Positions 1 to 7,465 of a stretch of 54,240 bases of DNA are shown in pieces. The translations under genes and the position numbers were made by a program. Within the stretch, counting starts at the first letter, position 1. Each line of letters opens with the position of its first letter. The notes under the pieces are model-generated. The model was not told the origin of the DNA and ran no database searches. It saw only the letters and a list, made by a program, of their open reading frames with translations. Source of the stretch: Cellulomonas bogoriensis 69B4 = DSM 16987 (GTDB lineage: Bacteria; Actinomycetota; Actinomycetes; Actinomycetales; Cellulomonadaceae); NCBI RefSeq assembly GCF_000767165.1, contig NZ_AXCZ01000003.1:1-54240 (forward strand). Direction: 5' to 3'.

Positions 1-152
1 GCGGCTTCGACGTACCAGAGCCCGTCGTTCTCACCGAGAGCCCCAGCCGGTGCGGCTGCGATCAGTGCACTCAGTGCGGCGGCGAGCACCCCGGCGATCC
101 GTGCTCGGACGCGGGCGCGGTGGCGCCCGTGACGTCCTGCGGTGCTGGTCAT
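1..152 (-). CDS. N-terminus of a secreted protein, cut by the window edge
   Basis: Reading leftward from the ATG at 152, the product starts MTSTAGRHGRHRARVR and continues into a hydrophobic alanine-rich stretch ending APAGA, a classic signal peptide (basic n-region, hydrophobic h-region, likely A-x-A cleavage near residue 37). The mature start, ENDGLWYVEA, resembles the first residues of subtilisin-like S8 proteases of the mycosin type, which often open with a short GLWYV-like strand before the catalytic domain. No catalytic residue lies in the window, so the protease reading is a guess from about ten residues. The signal peptide is the solid part. Confidence 0.5.
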   Translation of the reverse strand, partial: MTSTAGRHGRHRARVRARIAGVLAAALSALIAAAPAGALGENDGLWYVEA

Positions 153-312
153 GTGTGCTCCTGCTTGTGGCCATGGTCTTGCGTGAAAGTACCTCGCCTG
201 CACGGGCGTCGTTCGCCGATCCACACACCGAGCACCCCGGCACGGGGGGGCAGCGCAGGGACGGTCTCATGTGCGGTGGGGTTGCGCCGATGGTGGGGGA
301 GTGGCATGTGAC

Positions 313-1086
313 GTGCGGGGTTGGTGGCGAGGCCGCCAGGATCGTCGTCGCGCCGGGGCGCGTGCGCGGCGCAAGTACAACGAGCTGCGTCGCAGCTGGT
401 TGCGTCGCACCAGGGCGCTGTGGTGCTGGACCGTCGTGTGCCTCGCGGTCGTCTGGGCCGCGTCCAGCTATCTCTTCACCGTGATCTGGCCCCAGTCGTT
501 GGCGATCTGGTTTTCCGGGGTGGTCGCCGGGGCGGCCATGACCATGGTGATTGCTTTGCGGTTGACTCCTCCGGGGAGCATCGAGATGTGGCAGGACGGT
601 GCCTACGGTGAGGAGGCCACGGCCAAGGTGCTGGGCGAGCTCCCGGCCGGGCAGTGGACCGTTCTGCACGACCTGGCGAACGGCAGGTTCAACTTCGACC
701 ACGTGGTGATCGGCCCGCCGGGCGTCTTCTGCCTCAACTCCAAGTTCTCGGCCTACCGCCTTCAGGCCGCGGAGTCTGGTGCGCTGGTCGGGGTGCACGT
801 GGACGACCCGACGCTGACCAAGCGCATCGACCGGGACATCAGCGGTGCCAAGTGGGAGGCCGTTGCCCTGCGGAACCAGATCGAGAAGCGAAGCGGTCGC
901 AAGGTCTGGGTGCAGCCCGTCATCGTGTGGTGGGGTCCCTACCCCGACGGGGGCCGCACGGTCGAGGGGGTGGCAGTCGTCCAGGGCAAGGAGCTCGTCA
1001 CCCGGATCAGTCGGCTGCCATCCAAGCCGACCACGGACCTGGAATCGGTGTGCGAGGTGCTGCGACCAGGTCGGCACCGAAGGTGA
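313..1086 (+). CDS. NERD-domain (nuclease-related) membrane protein
   Basis: About 257 residues. A basic N-terminus is followed by two hydrophobic segments (WCWTVVCLAVVWAASSYLF and LAIWFSGVVAGAAMTMVIAL), then a cytoplasmic NERD domain. The diagnostic stretch is GEEATAKVLGELP, NFDHVVIGPPGVFCLNSK and a later VQPVIVWWG strand, matching the restriction-endonuclease-like fold of the NERD family. Family members are suspected DNA-processing enzymes, but their substrate is unknown. The frame is open back to a GTG at 271, and GTG 313 follows a GGGGGAG stretch; I prefer 313, but the start is uncertain. The gene ends just before a palindromic element that could act as its terminator. Confidence 0.75.
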   Translation: MRGWWRGRQDRRRAGARARRKYNELRRSWLRRTRALWCWTVVCLAVVWAASSYLFTVIWPQSLAIWFSGVVAGAAMTMVIALRLTPPGSIEMWQDGAYGEEATAKVLGELPAGQWTVLHDLANGRFNFDHVVIGPPGVFCLNSKFSAYRLQAAESGALVGVHVDDPTLTKRIDRDISGAKWEAVALRNQIEKRSGRKVWVQPVIVWWGPYPDGGRTVEGVAVVQGKELVTRISRLPSKPTTDLESVCEVLRPGRHRR

Positions 1087-1114
1087 CCGGCACCTGCACC
1101 GCAACGCCCACGCT

Positions 1115-1167
1115 CATGATCGGGACCGATCTGATTCGGATTCCGTAACTGATCGGTCCCGATCATG
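1115..1167. repeat. 53-bp palindromic element, copy 1 (possible terminator)
   Basis: Two perfect 16-bp arms, CATGATCGGGACCGAT (1115-1130) and its reverse complement (1152-1167), enclose 21 bases that contain the small dyad CGGATTCCG. It lies 28 bp past the stop of the NERD gene. The same element recurs at 1998-2050. There is no T-tract, so a terminator role is inferred only from its position at gene ends. Confidence 0.7.
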
Positions 1168-1423
1168 AGCATCCCGGCCTGGAAGTCGCCGTGGGCGACG
1201 CGGCATGAGGCCAGAGTTCGCCCACCGCCCGGGCGTTCGACGCCCTGTGTCCGAAACAGGGTCGCTGCGCAGTCGGCCACAGGCACGCGAGCCGGTGCTC
1301 ACCGCGCCGGGGGCCCGGATCGGCGTCCTGGTCACGGTGGTTTCCACCCGCCGACGGGGTATCTCCAGGGCACCTGGGCTGGGACGATGGGTGGACCAGC
1401 CGCAGGCGTCCAGGGGGCAAGTC

Positions 1424-1909
1424 ATGAGCGAGATCCAGCCGGGCGAGCCGGGGCCGCCGGTAGCCCCTTCGGCTCAGCACGTCCCGCCGCAGCAGTGGCA
1501 TCGGCCTGCCGTCATGACGGACCAGAGGCAGACGTCCGGGTCAGTCGTCGCGATCGCGTGGGTGAGCGCCGCCCTCACATTCGGGTACATGCTGCCGTGG
1601 GCGATCGCTGTGACGCGAGGTCGGTCGAACATGGCCGCTGTCGGAGTGCTGAACCTGCTCCTCGGTTGGAGCCTGATCGGGTGGATCGTCTCCCTCGTCA
1701 TGGCGTGTCAGGCGCATGCCCCTGCTGTGGCCGCGGGACCTGTGAACGTCGTCGTCGCGCAGCAGTTCCCCGGTGCGCAGTTCGCGGGCCAGGCGCCCCC
1801 ACCTCAGGTCCAGGTGACCCTGGTGCCTGCTGGCTGGTACGCGGCGCCGGACGGAGTCGGTCGTCAGTACTGGGACGGCGCCGCCTGGACCGGGCACCGC
1901 GCCCCGTAG
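1424..1909 (+). CDS. Superinfection-immunity-like membrane protein with DUF2510 tail
   Basis: 161 residues. A proline-rich N-terminus is followed by two membrane segments (SVVAIAWVSAALTFGYMLPW and AAVGVLNLLLGWSLIGWIVSL). Their pattern, GYMLPWAIA ... R ... N ... LLLGWSLIGWIVSLVMA, is that of the T4 Imm-like superinfection immunity family. The C-terminus, PAGWYAAPDG...QYWDGAAWTGH, is a DUF2510 module, common in actinobacterial membrane proteins. ATG 1424 is chosen for the GGGGG Shine-Dalgarno at 1413-1417. Chromosomal members are widespread, so a phage-exclusion role should not be assumed. The gene is bracketed by the two 53-bp palindromes. Confidence 0.8.
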   Translation: MSEIQPGEPGPPVAPSAQHVPPQQWHRPAVMTDQRQTSGSVVAIAWVSAALTFGYMLPWAIAVTRGRSNMAAVGVLNLLLGWSLIGWIVSLVMACQAHAPAVAAGPVNVVVAQQFPGAQFAGQAPPPQVQVTLVPAGWYAAPDGVGRQYWDGAAWTGHRAP

Positions 1910-1997
1910 CTCCGTCCCGTCCCGAACCGAACCGTACGGCTGACCCGCTCGCACGAGCCGCTGACGCGGCCGGGGCCGGGGCGACACCTCGCGCGCC

Positions 1998-2050
1998 CAT
2001 GATCGGGACCGATTCGATGCGGAATCCGCAACTGATCGGTCCCGATCATG
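1998..2050. repeat. 53-bp palindromic element, copy 2 (possible terminator)
   Basis: The same 16-bp arms as the 1115-1167 copy (1998-2013 and 2035-2050) with a 21-base centre holding the dyad GCGGAATCCGC. The centre differs from copy 1, yet it keeps its own small palindrome. It sits between two convergent genes (stops at 1909 and 2095), which suits a bidirectional terminator or a non-autonomous repeat. Confidence 0.7.
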
Positions 2051-2094
2051 GGAGTCCCGGCCCCGGGGGCCGCCGCGGGCTGCAGGGCGTGAGG

Positions 2095-2778
2095 TCAGAG
2101 GCCGACCTCGTCCGCCGCGTGCTCGGCCTGCTCGCGGGTGAAGCCCTCACCGTGCTGGCTGGAGAGCTGCTCGATGAGGCCTGAACGCGAGAACGACGTG
2201 AAGCTCAGGTAGTTCTCGGCCGACTTCACGGCCTGCTCGAGCCAGTCCACCTCGCCCTCGGCCTCCAGGCGGGCGACGGCGAACTCCGCGTCCTCGAGCG
2301 GGTACCCCTCGCCGTAGTCGCTGCTGAGCTGCTGGATCAGCCCGGTGCGGGAGAACGCCGTGAAGGACAGGTAGCTCTGGGCCGACCGGTAGGCGTTCTG
2401 CTGGGAGACGGTCCCGGCGGGGGCCTCCTCCTCGGCGGCGGCGTCGGCGTCGGGCTCCTCCTCGACGGCCTCCGGCTCCTCGGCAGGGGCCTCGGGCTCG
2501 TCGGCGGGCGACGGCTCGTCGGTAGGCGTCGCCTCGACCGTCGGCGTGGCTGTGGCGACCGGCTCGGGGCCGTCGTCCGCACCACCGCTGAGGGCACCGA
2601 CCATGATGAAGAAGGCGAGCACGCCCGCCGGGATGATGACCCGCTTCTTGCGGAACCAGGGACGCGCGGTCTGCCCCGAGGGAGTCGGCTGCTGGGGTGG
2701 GTGCTGGCCCGGGTGCGGCTCCTGCGGCGGGTGCTGGCCCGCGGGCAGGCCCTGCTGGTGGGAGTGGCTGTCGGACAT
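2095..2778 (-). CDS. Ltp-family surface protein with two Ltp repeats
   Basis: 227 residues. A proline/glutamine/histidine-rich cytoplasmic N-terminus and basic RKKR lead into one membrane helix (VIIPAGVLAFFIMVGALSGG), then a long acidic Pro/Glu/Ala linker. Two C-terminal repeats follow, both of the form AxxYLSFTxFSRxGLIxQLSSxxGEG. These match the Ltp (host-cell-surface-exposed lipoprotein) repeat. In phage TP-J34, Ltp blocks superinfecting DNA injection, whereas chromosomal copies are mostly uncharacterised. There is no lipobox here: the anchor is the membrane helix. ATG 2778 has an AGGAG 5 nt upstream. Confidence 0.85.
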   Translation of the reverse strand: MSDSHSHQQGLPAGQHPPQEPHPGQHPPQQPTPSGQTARPWFRKKRVIIPAGVLAFFIMVGALSGGADDGPEPVATATPTVEATPTDEPSPADEPEAPAEEPEAVEEEPDADAAAEEEAPAGTVSQQNAYRSAQSYLSFTAFSRTGLIQQLSSDYGEGYPLEDAEFAVARLEAEGEVDWLEQAVKSAENYLSFTSFSRSGLIEQLSSQHGEGFTREQAEHAADEVGL

Positions 2779-2964
2779 GAGGGCTCCTCGTGCCGGAGGT
2801 CGGCCGGCGTCGTGTCGGGCGGGTCCCGCCTCTGCGGCACCTCGTACGGGACCGACTCTGGCCGCCCGCCCCCGCCCGCCACGTCCTCCGACCGGTCGGA
2901 CCTGACGGGCCGATCGGACCACCGGACCGACCGGACGGACGACGACCCTGTCGGTCCCCGGCCC

Positions 2965-2970
2965 TACCGT
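2965..2970 (+). promoter_or_regulatory. -10 hexamer TACCGT of a leaderless-type promoter
   Basis: TACCGT is followed by exactly six bases and then the ATG of the sensor kinase at 2977. No Shine-Dalgarno precedes that ATG. The same TA-N3-T plus six-base spacing occurs before three other genes in this window (starts 6100, 6716, 7466), so leaderless transcription is likely. Confidence 0.55.
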
Positions 2971-2976
2971 CGTGCC

Positions 2977-4257
2977 ATGGACCCCGTCGCCCCCCGGCAC
3001 CCCGGTGCTGCGCCGGTGACCTGGGCACCGCCAGCGGCGTCCGGGCCGCCCCGGGCCGCCCCCTCGCCGCAACGCACGGTGGTGCTTCGCCGGTTGCGGA
3101 CGACGGGCCTCGTGCTGACGGCGGCGTTCAGCAGCTCTGTCGCGATGGCGTACGCCGTGGAGGACGACGCCCTGCTCATCCCGTTCATCGCGTGGATGGT
3201 GGGCACTGCGCTCGCGGTCGGTCTGGTGGTGCGGCACCGATTCCCGGTGGCGCTCGCGCTGACCGCGTCGGCCGCGGCGCTGCTCCTGCCGCTGGACACG
3301 TTCGCGGCGCTGGTCGCCCTGGTCGGTGTGGTGGCCCGGCGGCCGCTGCGGGTCGCCGTCGGCTGCGGGACGGCGGTCGCAGTCGCCACGGGGGCCGCGC
3401 TGCTGCGTGACCATCTGCGCCCGGATACCGCGACGCTCCTCGCTGCCACGGACCCGGTGACCGGTGAGGTCGACGTGCTCCCCGGGCCCGGGTACGTGGT
3501 GATCGGCGTGGTGCTGGTGGCGGCCGCCGTCGGGCTCGGCCTGCTGCGCCGCTACCGCGACGAGGTCCGCGCGGCGGAGACGGGCCGGATCCGGCAGGAG
3601 CGGGTGGCCGCAGAGCTGCGCACGGAGATGACCCGGCAGGAGGAGCGCGAGCTCATCGCCCGGGAGGTGCACGACACCGTCGCCCACCAGCTCTCCCTGG
3701 TCGCCCTGCACGCGTCCTCCCTGCGCGGCGGCGCACCGGACACCGTCGCCGAGGGCGCCGAGTCCATCCGCGAAGCCGCCGACCGTGCCCGCCGGGAGCT
3801 GCGGGACATGGTCGAGATGCTCCGCGACCCCGCCCCCGGCACCGCCCTGCAACCCGCGCCCGTGACCCTGGACGACGTGCCCGCGCTGCTCGACACCGCC
3901 CGCCAGGCCGGCGCCCTCATCCGCTCCTCGGTGTACGTCGCGGACGCCGGGTACGCCTCACTCGCCCTCACCCGTGCCGTGTACCGGCTGGTCCAGGAGT
4001 CCCTCACCAACGCGGTCAAGCACGCGCCCGGCGCGGAGGTCGACATCACCCTGCACGCCACCCCCCGGGAGGGGGTGCGCCTGCGCGTCACCAATTCCCT
4101 CACCGCCGCCGTCGACGTCGCCGACCGTGGCTCGGGCCTGGCCGGCATGCGTGAGCGCGCCGCACTGCTGGGCGGGACGGTCGACGCCGGGCCCCGCGGC
4201 GACGCGTTCGTCGTCGAGGCGACCCTGCCGTGGGTGGCCGCCACCTCACCCACCTGA
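2977..4257 (+). CDS. NarL-type sensor histidine kinase
   Basis: 426 residues. The N-terminal half carries several hydrophobic segments (about residues 35-200), a membrane-embedded sensor without a recognised periplasmic domain. A short coiled stretch leads to the HisKA_3 dimerisation helix RELIAREVHDTVAHQLSLVA with phospho-acceptor His232. The HATPase_c domain has the N-box ESLTNAVKHA (Asn345) and G-box GSGLAGMRERAALLGG. It should phosphorylate a LuxR/NarL-type regulator, and the likely partner is the regulator at 6716-7369. The two genes are separated by a chemoreceptor and an acetyltransferase, which is unusual for this kinase class. The start is set by ATG 2977 with its adjacent -10 element. 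Confidence 0.9.
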   Translation: MDPVAPRHPGAAPVTWAPPAASGPPRAAPSPQRTVVLRRLRTTGLVLTAAFSSSVAMAYAVEDDALLIPFIAWMVGTALAVGLVVRHRFPVALALTASAAALLLPLDTFAALVALVGVVARRPLRVAVGCGTAVAVATGAALLRDHLRPDTATLLAATDPVTGEVDVLPGPGYVVIGVVLVAAAVGLGLLRRYRDEVRAAETGRIRQERVAAELRTEMTRQEERELIAREVHDTVAHQLSLVALHASSLRGGAPDTVAEGAESIREAADRARRELRDMVEMLRDPAPGTALQPAPVTLDDVPALLDTARQAGALIRSSVYVADAGYASLALTRAVYRLVQESLTNAVKHAPGAEVDITLHATPREGVRLRVTNSLTAAVDVADRGSGLAGMRERAALLGGTVDAGPRGDAFVVEATLPWVAATSPT

Positions 4258-4317
4258 CGACCGCCCCCGCTCGGCCCCGGGCGTCGGGCCCGCCCGTCCC
4301 GGTCGCGGACGCGCCGG

Positions 4318-5940
4318 TCAGTAGGTGAACGTCGCGACCCGTGCCCGCAGGGCTTCCGACATCTTGGCCAGCTCCTGCACGGCCCCGTCGATCTGCTGCA
4401 GTCCCTCGCTGGAGGTCGAGGCCGACTCCGCGATGCCCGTGGTGTTGGCTGCGATCTCGCCGGACCCGGTGGCCGCCTCCGCCACCCCGCGGGACATCTC
4501 CGTCGTGGTCGCCGTCTGCTCCTCGACGGCGCTCGCGATGGTGAGCTGGAAGTCGTTGATGCTGGCGATGATGTCGCCGATGCGGCCGATCGCCCCGACC
4601 GCGCCGGTCGAGTCGTCCTGGATGGTCTGCACACGGCGCGAGATGTCCTCGGTGGCCCTGGCCGTCTCTTGCGCGAGCTCCTTGACCTCACCGGCGACCA
4701 CGGCGAAGCCCTTCCCTGCTTCTCCGGCGCGGGCGGCCTCGATCGTGGCGTTCAGCGCGAGCAGGTTGGTCTGCTCGGCGATCGAGGTGATGACCTTGAT
4801 GACGTCCCCGATCTGCTGGCTCGAGGTGCCCAGCTGCGAGACGGTGGCGTTCGTCTCGGCGGCGACCTCGGTGGCCTGCGCGGCGACGTGGGCCGCCTTC
4901 GTGGCGTTGTGCGCGATCTCCCGGATGGAGGCGTCCATCTGCTCGGACCCGGCGGCGACGGCCTGGACGTTCCGTGACACCTGATCCGCTGCTGCAGCGA
5001 CCACGCCGGCCTGGGCGGATGTCCTCTGGGCGGTCGCCGTCACGTCAGCGCTGGCCATGGACATCTGCTCCGTCGCTGCGGCGAGGGTGTCCGTGGCCTC
5101 GGCGACGCTGCCGAGCGTCTCACGCAGCGACTGCTGCGCCGTGGTCAACGAGCGCGCCATGGTCGCGATCTCGTCCTGACCGGCCACGTCCGCGGTGACG
5201 GTCAGGTCGCCGTGCGCCATCGCCTCGAGGGCGTGCTGGACGTGTGCCAGGGACCGCCTGGAGCGGCTCGCGAGCACCATGGTCACGAGGACCACCCCCA
5301 GCAGCGCGCCCGTGAGCACGATCCCGGTGACGGTCGAGGCCCGGTTCTGGGCGGCGGTGATGCTCTGCCTCGCCTCCGCGCGGCGATCGTCGAGCAGCGC
5401 CGCCAGCGTCGCGGTCTCCTCGAGGATCTGGTCGTAGACCGGGTACACCTCGTCCACGATGAGGTCGTCGGCGGCCTCGATGCTCGCCTCGGTGTCCTGC
5501 CGGTAGAGGGCGACGACGGCGTCGTCGGCGGCGAAGAACTCGTCCCAGAGCGTGACGATCCTGTCGAAGGTCGTGCGCTCCTGGGGGACGAGCCGTTCGA
5601 CCTGCGTCGCGGTGAGGGTGCCTTGCAGGCCAGCGGCGGACTCCAGGTACCCGGCCCGGTTGAGGTTGGACTCGGCGACCGCCGCCGCGCCACCGATCCG
5701 CCGGACGTCCCCGGCGTACGCCACCTGCCAACCGGTCACGTCGGAGTTGTACATCCGTACTTCTTGCACGGACGCCATGACGCCGTTGAGCTCGTCCATC
5801 ATGACCAGCTCGGTCGCGACCGCCCGGGCAGCGACCGTGGAGGTCGCCGCGATGCTCAGGGCACCGATGACCCCGACGGCACCGACCAGCAGGAACCTGC
5901 CCGTGAGCCCGCGCACCGTGGCTCCGAAACTCTGCCGCAT
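4318..5940 (-). CDS. Methyl-accepting chemotaxis protein
   Basis: 540 residues. TM1 lies at about 15-37, then a mostly helical extracytoplasmic ligand-binding region (4HB-like, with the [17 protein letters not shown] stretch), TM2 at about 200-222, a HAMP domain ([21 protein letters not shown]), and a long cytoplasmic coiled coil. The signalling tip is the invariant hairpin [21 protein letters not shown], which docks CheA and CheW. ATG 5940 is chosen for its GGGAG at about 8 nt; an in-frame ATG at 5985 would add 15 non-membrane residues. No other che or flagellar genes are in the window, so the receptor must serve an array encoded elsewhere. Confidence 0.93.
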   Translation of the reverse strand: MRQSFGATVRGLTGRFLLVGAVGVIGALSIAATSTVAARAVATELVMMDELNGVMASVQEVRMYNSDVTGWQVAYAGDVRRIGGAAAVAESNLNRAGYLESAAGLQGTLTATQVERLVPQERTTFDRIVTLWDEFFAADDAVVALYRQDTEASIEAADDLIVDEVYPVYDQILEETATLAALLDDRRAEARQSITAAQNRASTVTGIVLTGALLGVVLVTMVLASRSRRSLAHVQHALEAMAHGDLTVTADVAGQDEIATMARSLTTAQQSLRETLGSVAEATDTLAAATEQMSMASADVTATAQRTSAQAGVVAAAADQVSRNVQAVAAGSEQMDASIREIAHNATKAAHVAAQATEVAAETNATVSQLGTSSQQIGDVIKVITSIAEQTNLLALNATIEAARAGEAGKGFAVVAGEVKELAQETARATEDISRRVQTIQDDSTGAVGAIGRIGDIIASINDFQLTIASAVEEQTATTTEMSRGVAEAATGSGEIAANTTGIAESASTSSEGLQQIDGAVQELAKMSEALRARVATFTY

Positions 5941-6087
5941 CCTCGTTGCTCCCAACCCGGGTCGGTACACCGTTTCCTCTCCCATCGCGCCGACGGGTCC
6001 GGGGGTGAGGGGACCCGCGGGTGAAGAACCCGGGACGGCAGAGGGGCCTGGGGAGGGCCCCCGACGACAGGCAGCGGCGATTGTGGC

Positions 6088-6093
6088 TACCGT
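6088..6093 (+). promoter_or_regulatory. -10 hexamer TACCGT of a leaderless-type promoter
   Basis: TACCGT is followed by six bases and the GTG start of the acetyltransferase at 6100. No Shine-Dalgarno is seen. The hexamer and spacing are identical to those at 2965. Confidence 0.5.
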
Positions 6094-6099
6094 CGCTGC

Positions 6100-6657
6100 G
6101 TGCAGATGAGCCGGAGTGCGGGTCGCGCCGCTGACGGTGCGCCGACCCCGGACGAGGTCGAGGACCTTTACGCGGCGGCCACGCAGGGACCGCCGCTGTG
6201 CGAGCCACGCACCCAGGCGGCCGCCTACGCGAGCGTGTTCAGCTACGTCCTGGCCCGCGGCGACGCAGCCTGGGTCGCCGCCCGGAGTGACGGTGCGCTC
6301 GTGGGCATCGCGTACGGGCACCCGTGGGAGTGGGCCCACCAGACCGACGAGTGGTCGGCTGAGCTCAAGGAGCGGCTCGGCGCCGCTGCCCACCGGCTGG
6401 AGGACTCCTTCGCCGTCTACCTGCTCGCGGTCCACCCCACGGTGCAGCGCGCCGGGCTGGGACGGGTGCTGCTCGAGGACCTCCTGGCCACCGCGGGTGC
6501 CCGTCGAGCCTGGCTGCAGACCAGGGACGAGGAGACACCCGCCCGCGCGCTGTACCGGGCGGGCGGCTGGACCGAGGTCGGCCACGGCCCGGATGCCCCG
6601 AACGGTCGCCCGGGCCTGGTGCTCGGACTCCGTCTGCGGGAGGCGGCGCCGCGCTGA
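6100..6657 (+). CDS. GNAT-family N-acetyltransferase
   Basis: 185 residues, the usual GNAT length. The core acetyl-CoA-binding motif A is visible as [29 protein letters not shown], with the Q-R-x-G-x-G/A pyrophosphate loop written here as QRAGLG. Motif B follows as [23 protein letters not shown]. The substrate cannot be read from sequence. GTG 6100 is preferred over ATG 6106 because it sits exactly six bases after a TACCGT -10 element, as for neighbouring leaderless genes. It is transcribed away from the chemoreceptor and toward the response regulator. Confidence 0.85.
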   Translation: MQMSRSAGRAADGAPTPDEVEDLYAAATQGPPLCEPRTQAAAYASVFSYVLARGDAAWVAARSDGALVGIAYGHPWEWAHQTDEWSAELKERLGAAAHRLEDSFAVYLLAVHPTVQRAGLGRVLLEDLLATAGARRAWLQTRDEETPARALYRAGGWTEVGHGPDAPNGRPGLVLGLRLREAAPR

Positions 6658-6703
6658 CACGGTGACCCGCCGCCCGTGTCATCCCGCTGTCACCGCCACC
6701 CCC

Positions 6704-6709
6704 TACGGT
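6704..6709 (+). promoter_or_regulatory. -10 hexamer TACGGT of a leaderless-type promoter
   Basis: TACGGT is followed by six bases and the ATG of the response regulator at 6716. This shows the regulator probably has its own promoter even though the acetyltransferase gene ends only 58 bp upstream. Confidence 0.5.
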
Positions 6710-6715
6710 CGGGGC

Positions 6716-7369
6716 ATGGTCAGGTTGCTGCTCGTGGACGACGACGCCATCGTCCGACGGCTCCTGGGCGGCAACCTCGCCCCCTTCGGCATCGAGGTGG
6801 TCGCCGAGGCCACCGACGGGGACGAGGTCGTGCCGGCCGTCCAGGCCCACCACCCCGACGTCGTCCTCATGGACCTGCGCATGCGCCGGGTGGACGGGAT
6901 CCGCGCGACCGAGGCCGTGCGGCGCCTACCGGACCCGCCGGGTGTCGTCGCCCTCACCTCGCTGGACACGGACGACGTCGTCCTGCGGGCAGTCCGCGCC
7001 GGGGCCGCCGGCTTCATCGACAAGACCGCCGCGACGGAGGAGATCGCCGACGCCATCCACCAGGTCGCGGCCGGTCAGGGCGCCTTCGGGCCTCGCGCGG
7101 CCCGGGTCGTCGCCCACCACGTGGCCCAGGACCCGGACGCCCGCCAACGCGAGGACGCCCTCCGCCGCCTCGAGGTCCTGACCGACAAGGAGCGGGAGGT
7201 GGCCGCCCAGGTCGCCACCGGCGCCGCCAACGCCGAGATCGCCGGGCGGACGTTCCTCAGCGAGACCACCGTGAAGACCCACCTCACCCGTGCCCTCACC
7301 AAGCTCGGGCTGGCGAACCGCACCGAGCTCGCCGTCCTCGTCGCGCGGGCGGGGACCGGGCCCGGGTGA
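6716..7369 (+). CDS. NarL/LuxR-family response regulator
   Basis: 217 residues. The receiver domain has the acidic cluster VDDD (residues 7-10), phospho-acceptor Asp53 in VVLMDLRM, a Thr/Ser switch region at VVALTSLD, and the conserved Lys in GFIDKTA. A LuxR-type helix-turn-helix fills the C-terminus (LTDKEREVAAQVATGAANAEIA, then ETTVKTHLTRALTKLGL). It is the likely partner of the kinase at 2977-4257, judged by family and proximity. The ATG sits six bases after a -10 hexamer. Confidence 0.93.
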   Translation: MVRLLLVDDDAIVRRLLGGNLAPFGIEVVAEATDGDEVVPAVQAHHPDVVLMDLRMRRVDGIRATEAVRRLPDPPGVVALTSLDTDDVVLRAVRAGAAGFIDKTAATEEIADAIHQVAAGQGAFGPRAARVVAHHVAQDPDARQREDALRRLEVLTDKEREVAAQVATGAANAEIAGRTFLSETTVKTHLTRALTKLGLANRTELAVLVARAGTGPG

Positions 7370-7372
7370 GCC

Positions 7373-7460
7373 CCTGAAGATCTGCAGCCTGGACTTCCCG
7401 AGATCTGTAGCGTCACCAGCCTGAAATCTGTAGCGTTGCTGACCTGAAATCTGTAGCCTA
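7373..7460 (+). repeat. Four tandem 23-bp iterons before the DUF4143 ATPase gene
   Basis: Cores GATCTGCAGC, GATCTGTAGC, AATCTGTAGC and AATCTGTAGC end at 7388, 7411, 7434 and 7457, a constant 23-bp period; the last two share CCTGAAATCTGTAGC. The final copy overlaps the TAGCCT hexamer (7454-7459), which is followed by six bases and the ATG at 7466. This looks like an operator array that would cover the promoter when bound. The binding protein is unknown. Confidence 0.75.
7454..7459 (+). promoter_or_regulatory. -10 hexamer TAGCCT inside the last iteron
   Basis: TAGCCT, six bases, then ATG 7466: the same leaderless geometry as at 2965, 6088 and 6704. The overlap with the fourth 23-bp repeat suggests repression by occlusion. 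Confidence 0.5.
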
Positions 7461-7465
7461 GCCGG

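Noticed and set aside
31-1104. Long minus-strand frame opposite the NERD gene
   Set aside because: Pro/Arg/His-rich shadow translation; the plus-strand NERD motifs and membrane helices are clearly the real gene.
2147-3028. Arg/Gly-rich minus-strand frame over the Ltp and kinase region
   Set aside because: Low-complexity shadow of the Ltp gene; no start site or domain.
4701-6024. Plus-strand frames opposite the chemoreceptor
   Set aside because: Anti-sense shadows typical of GC-rich DNA; the chemoreceptor signalling hairpin is unambiguous on the minus strand.
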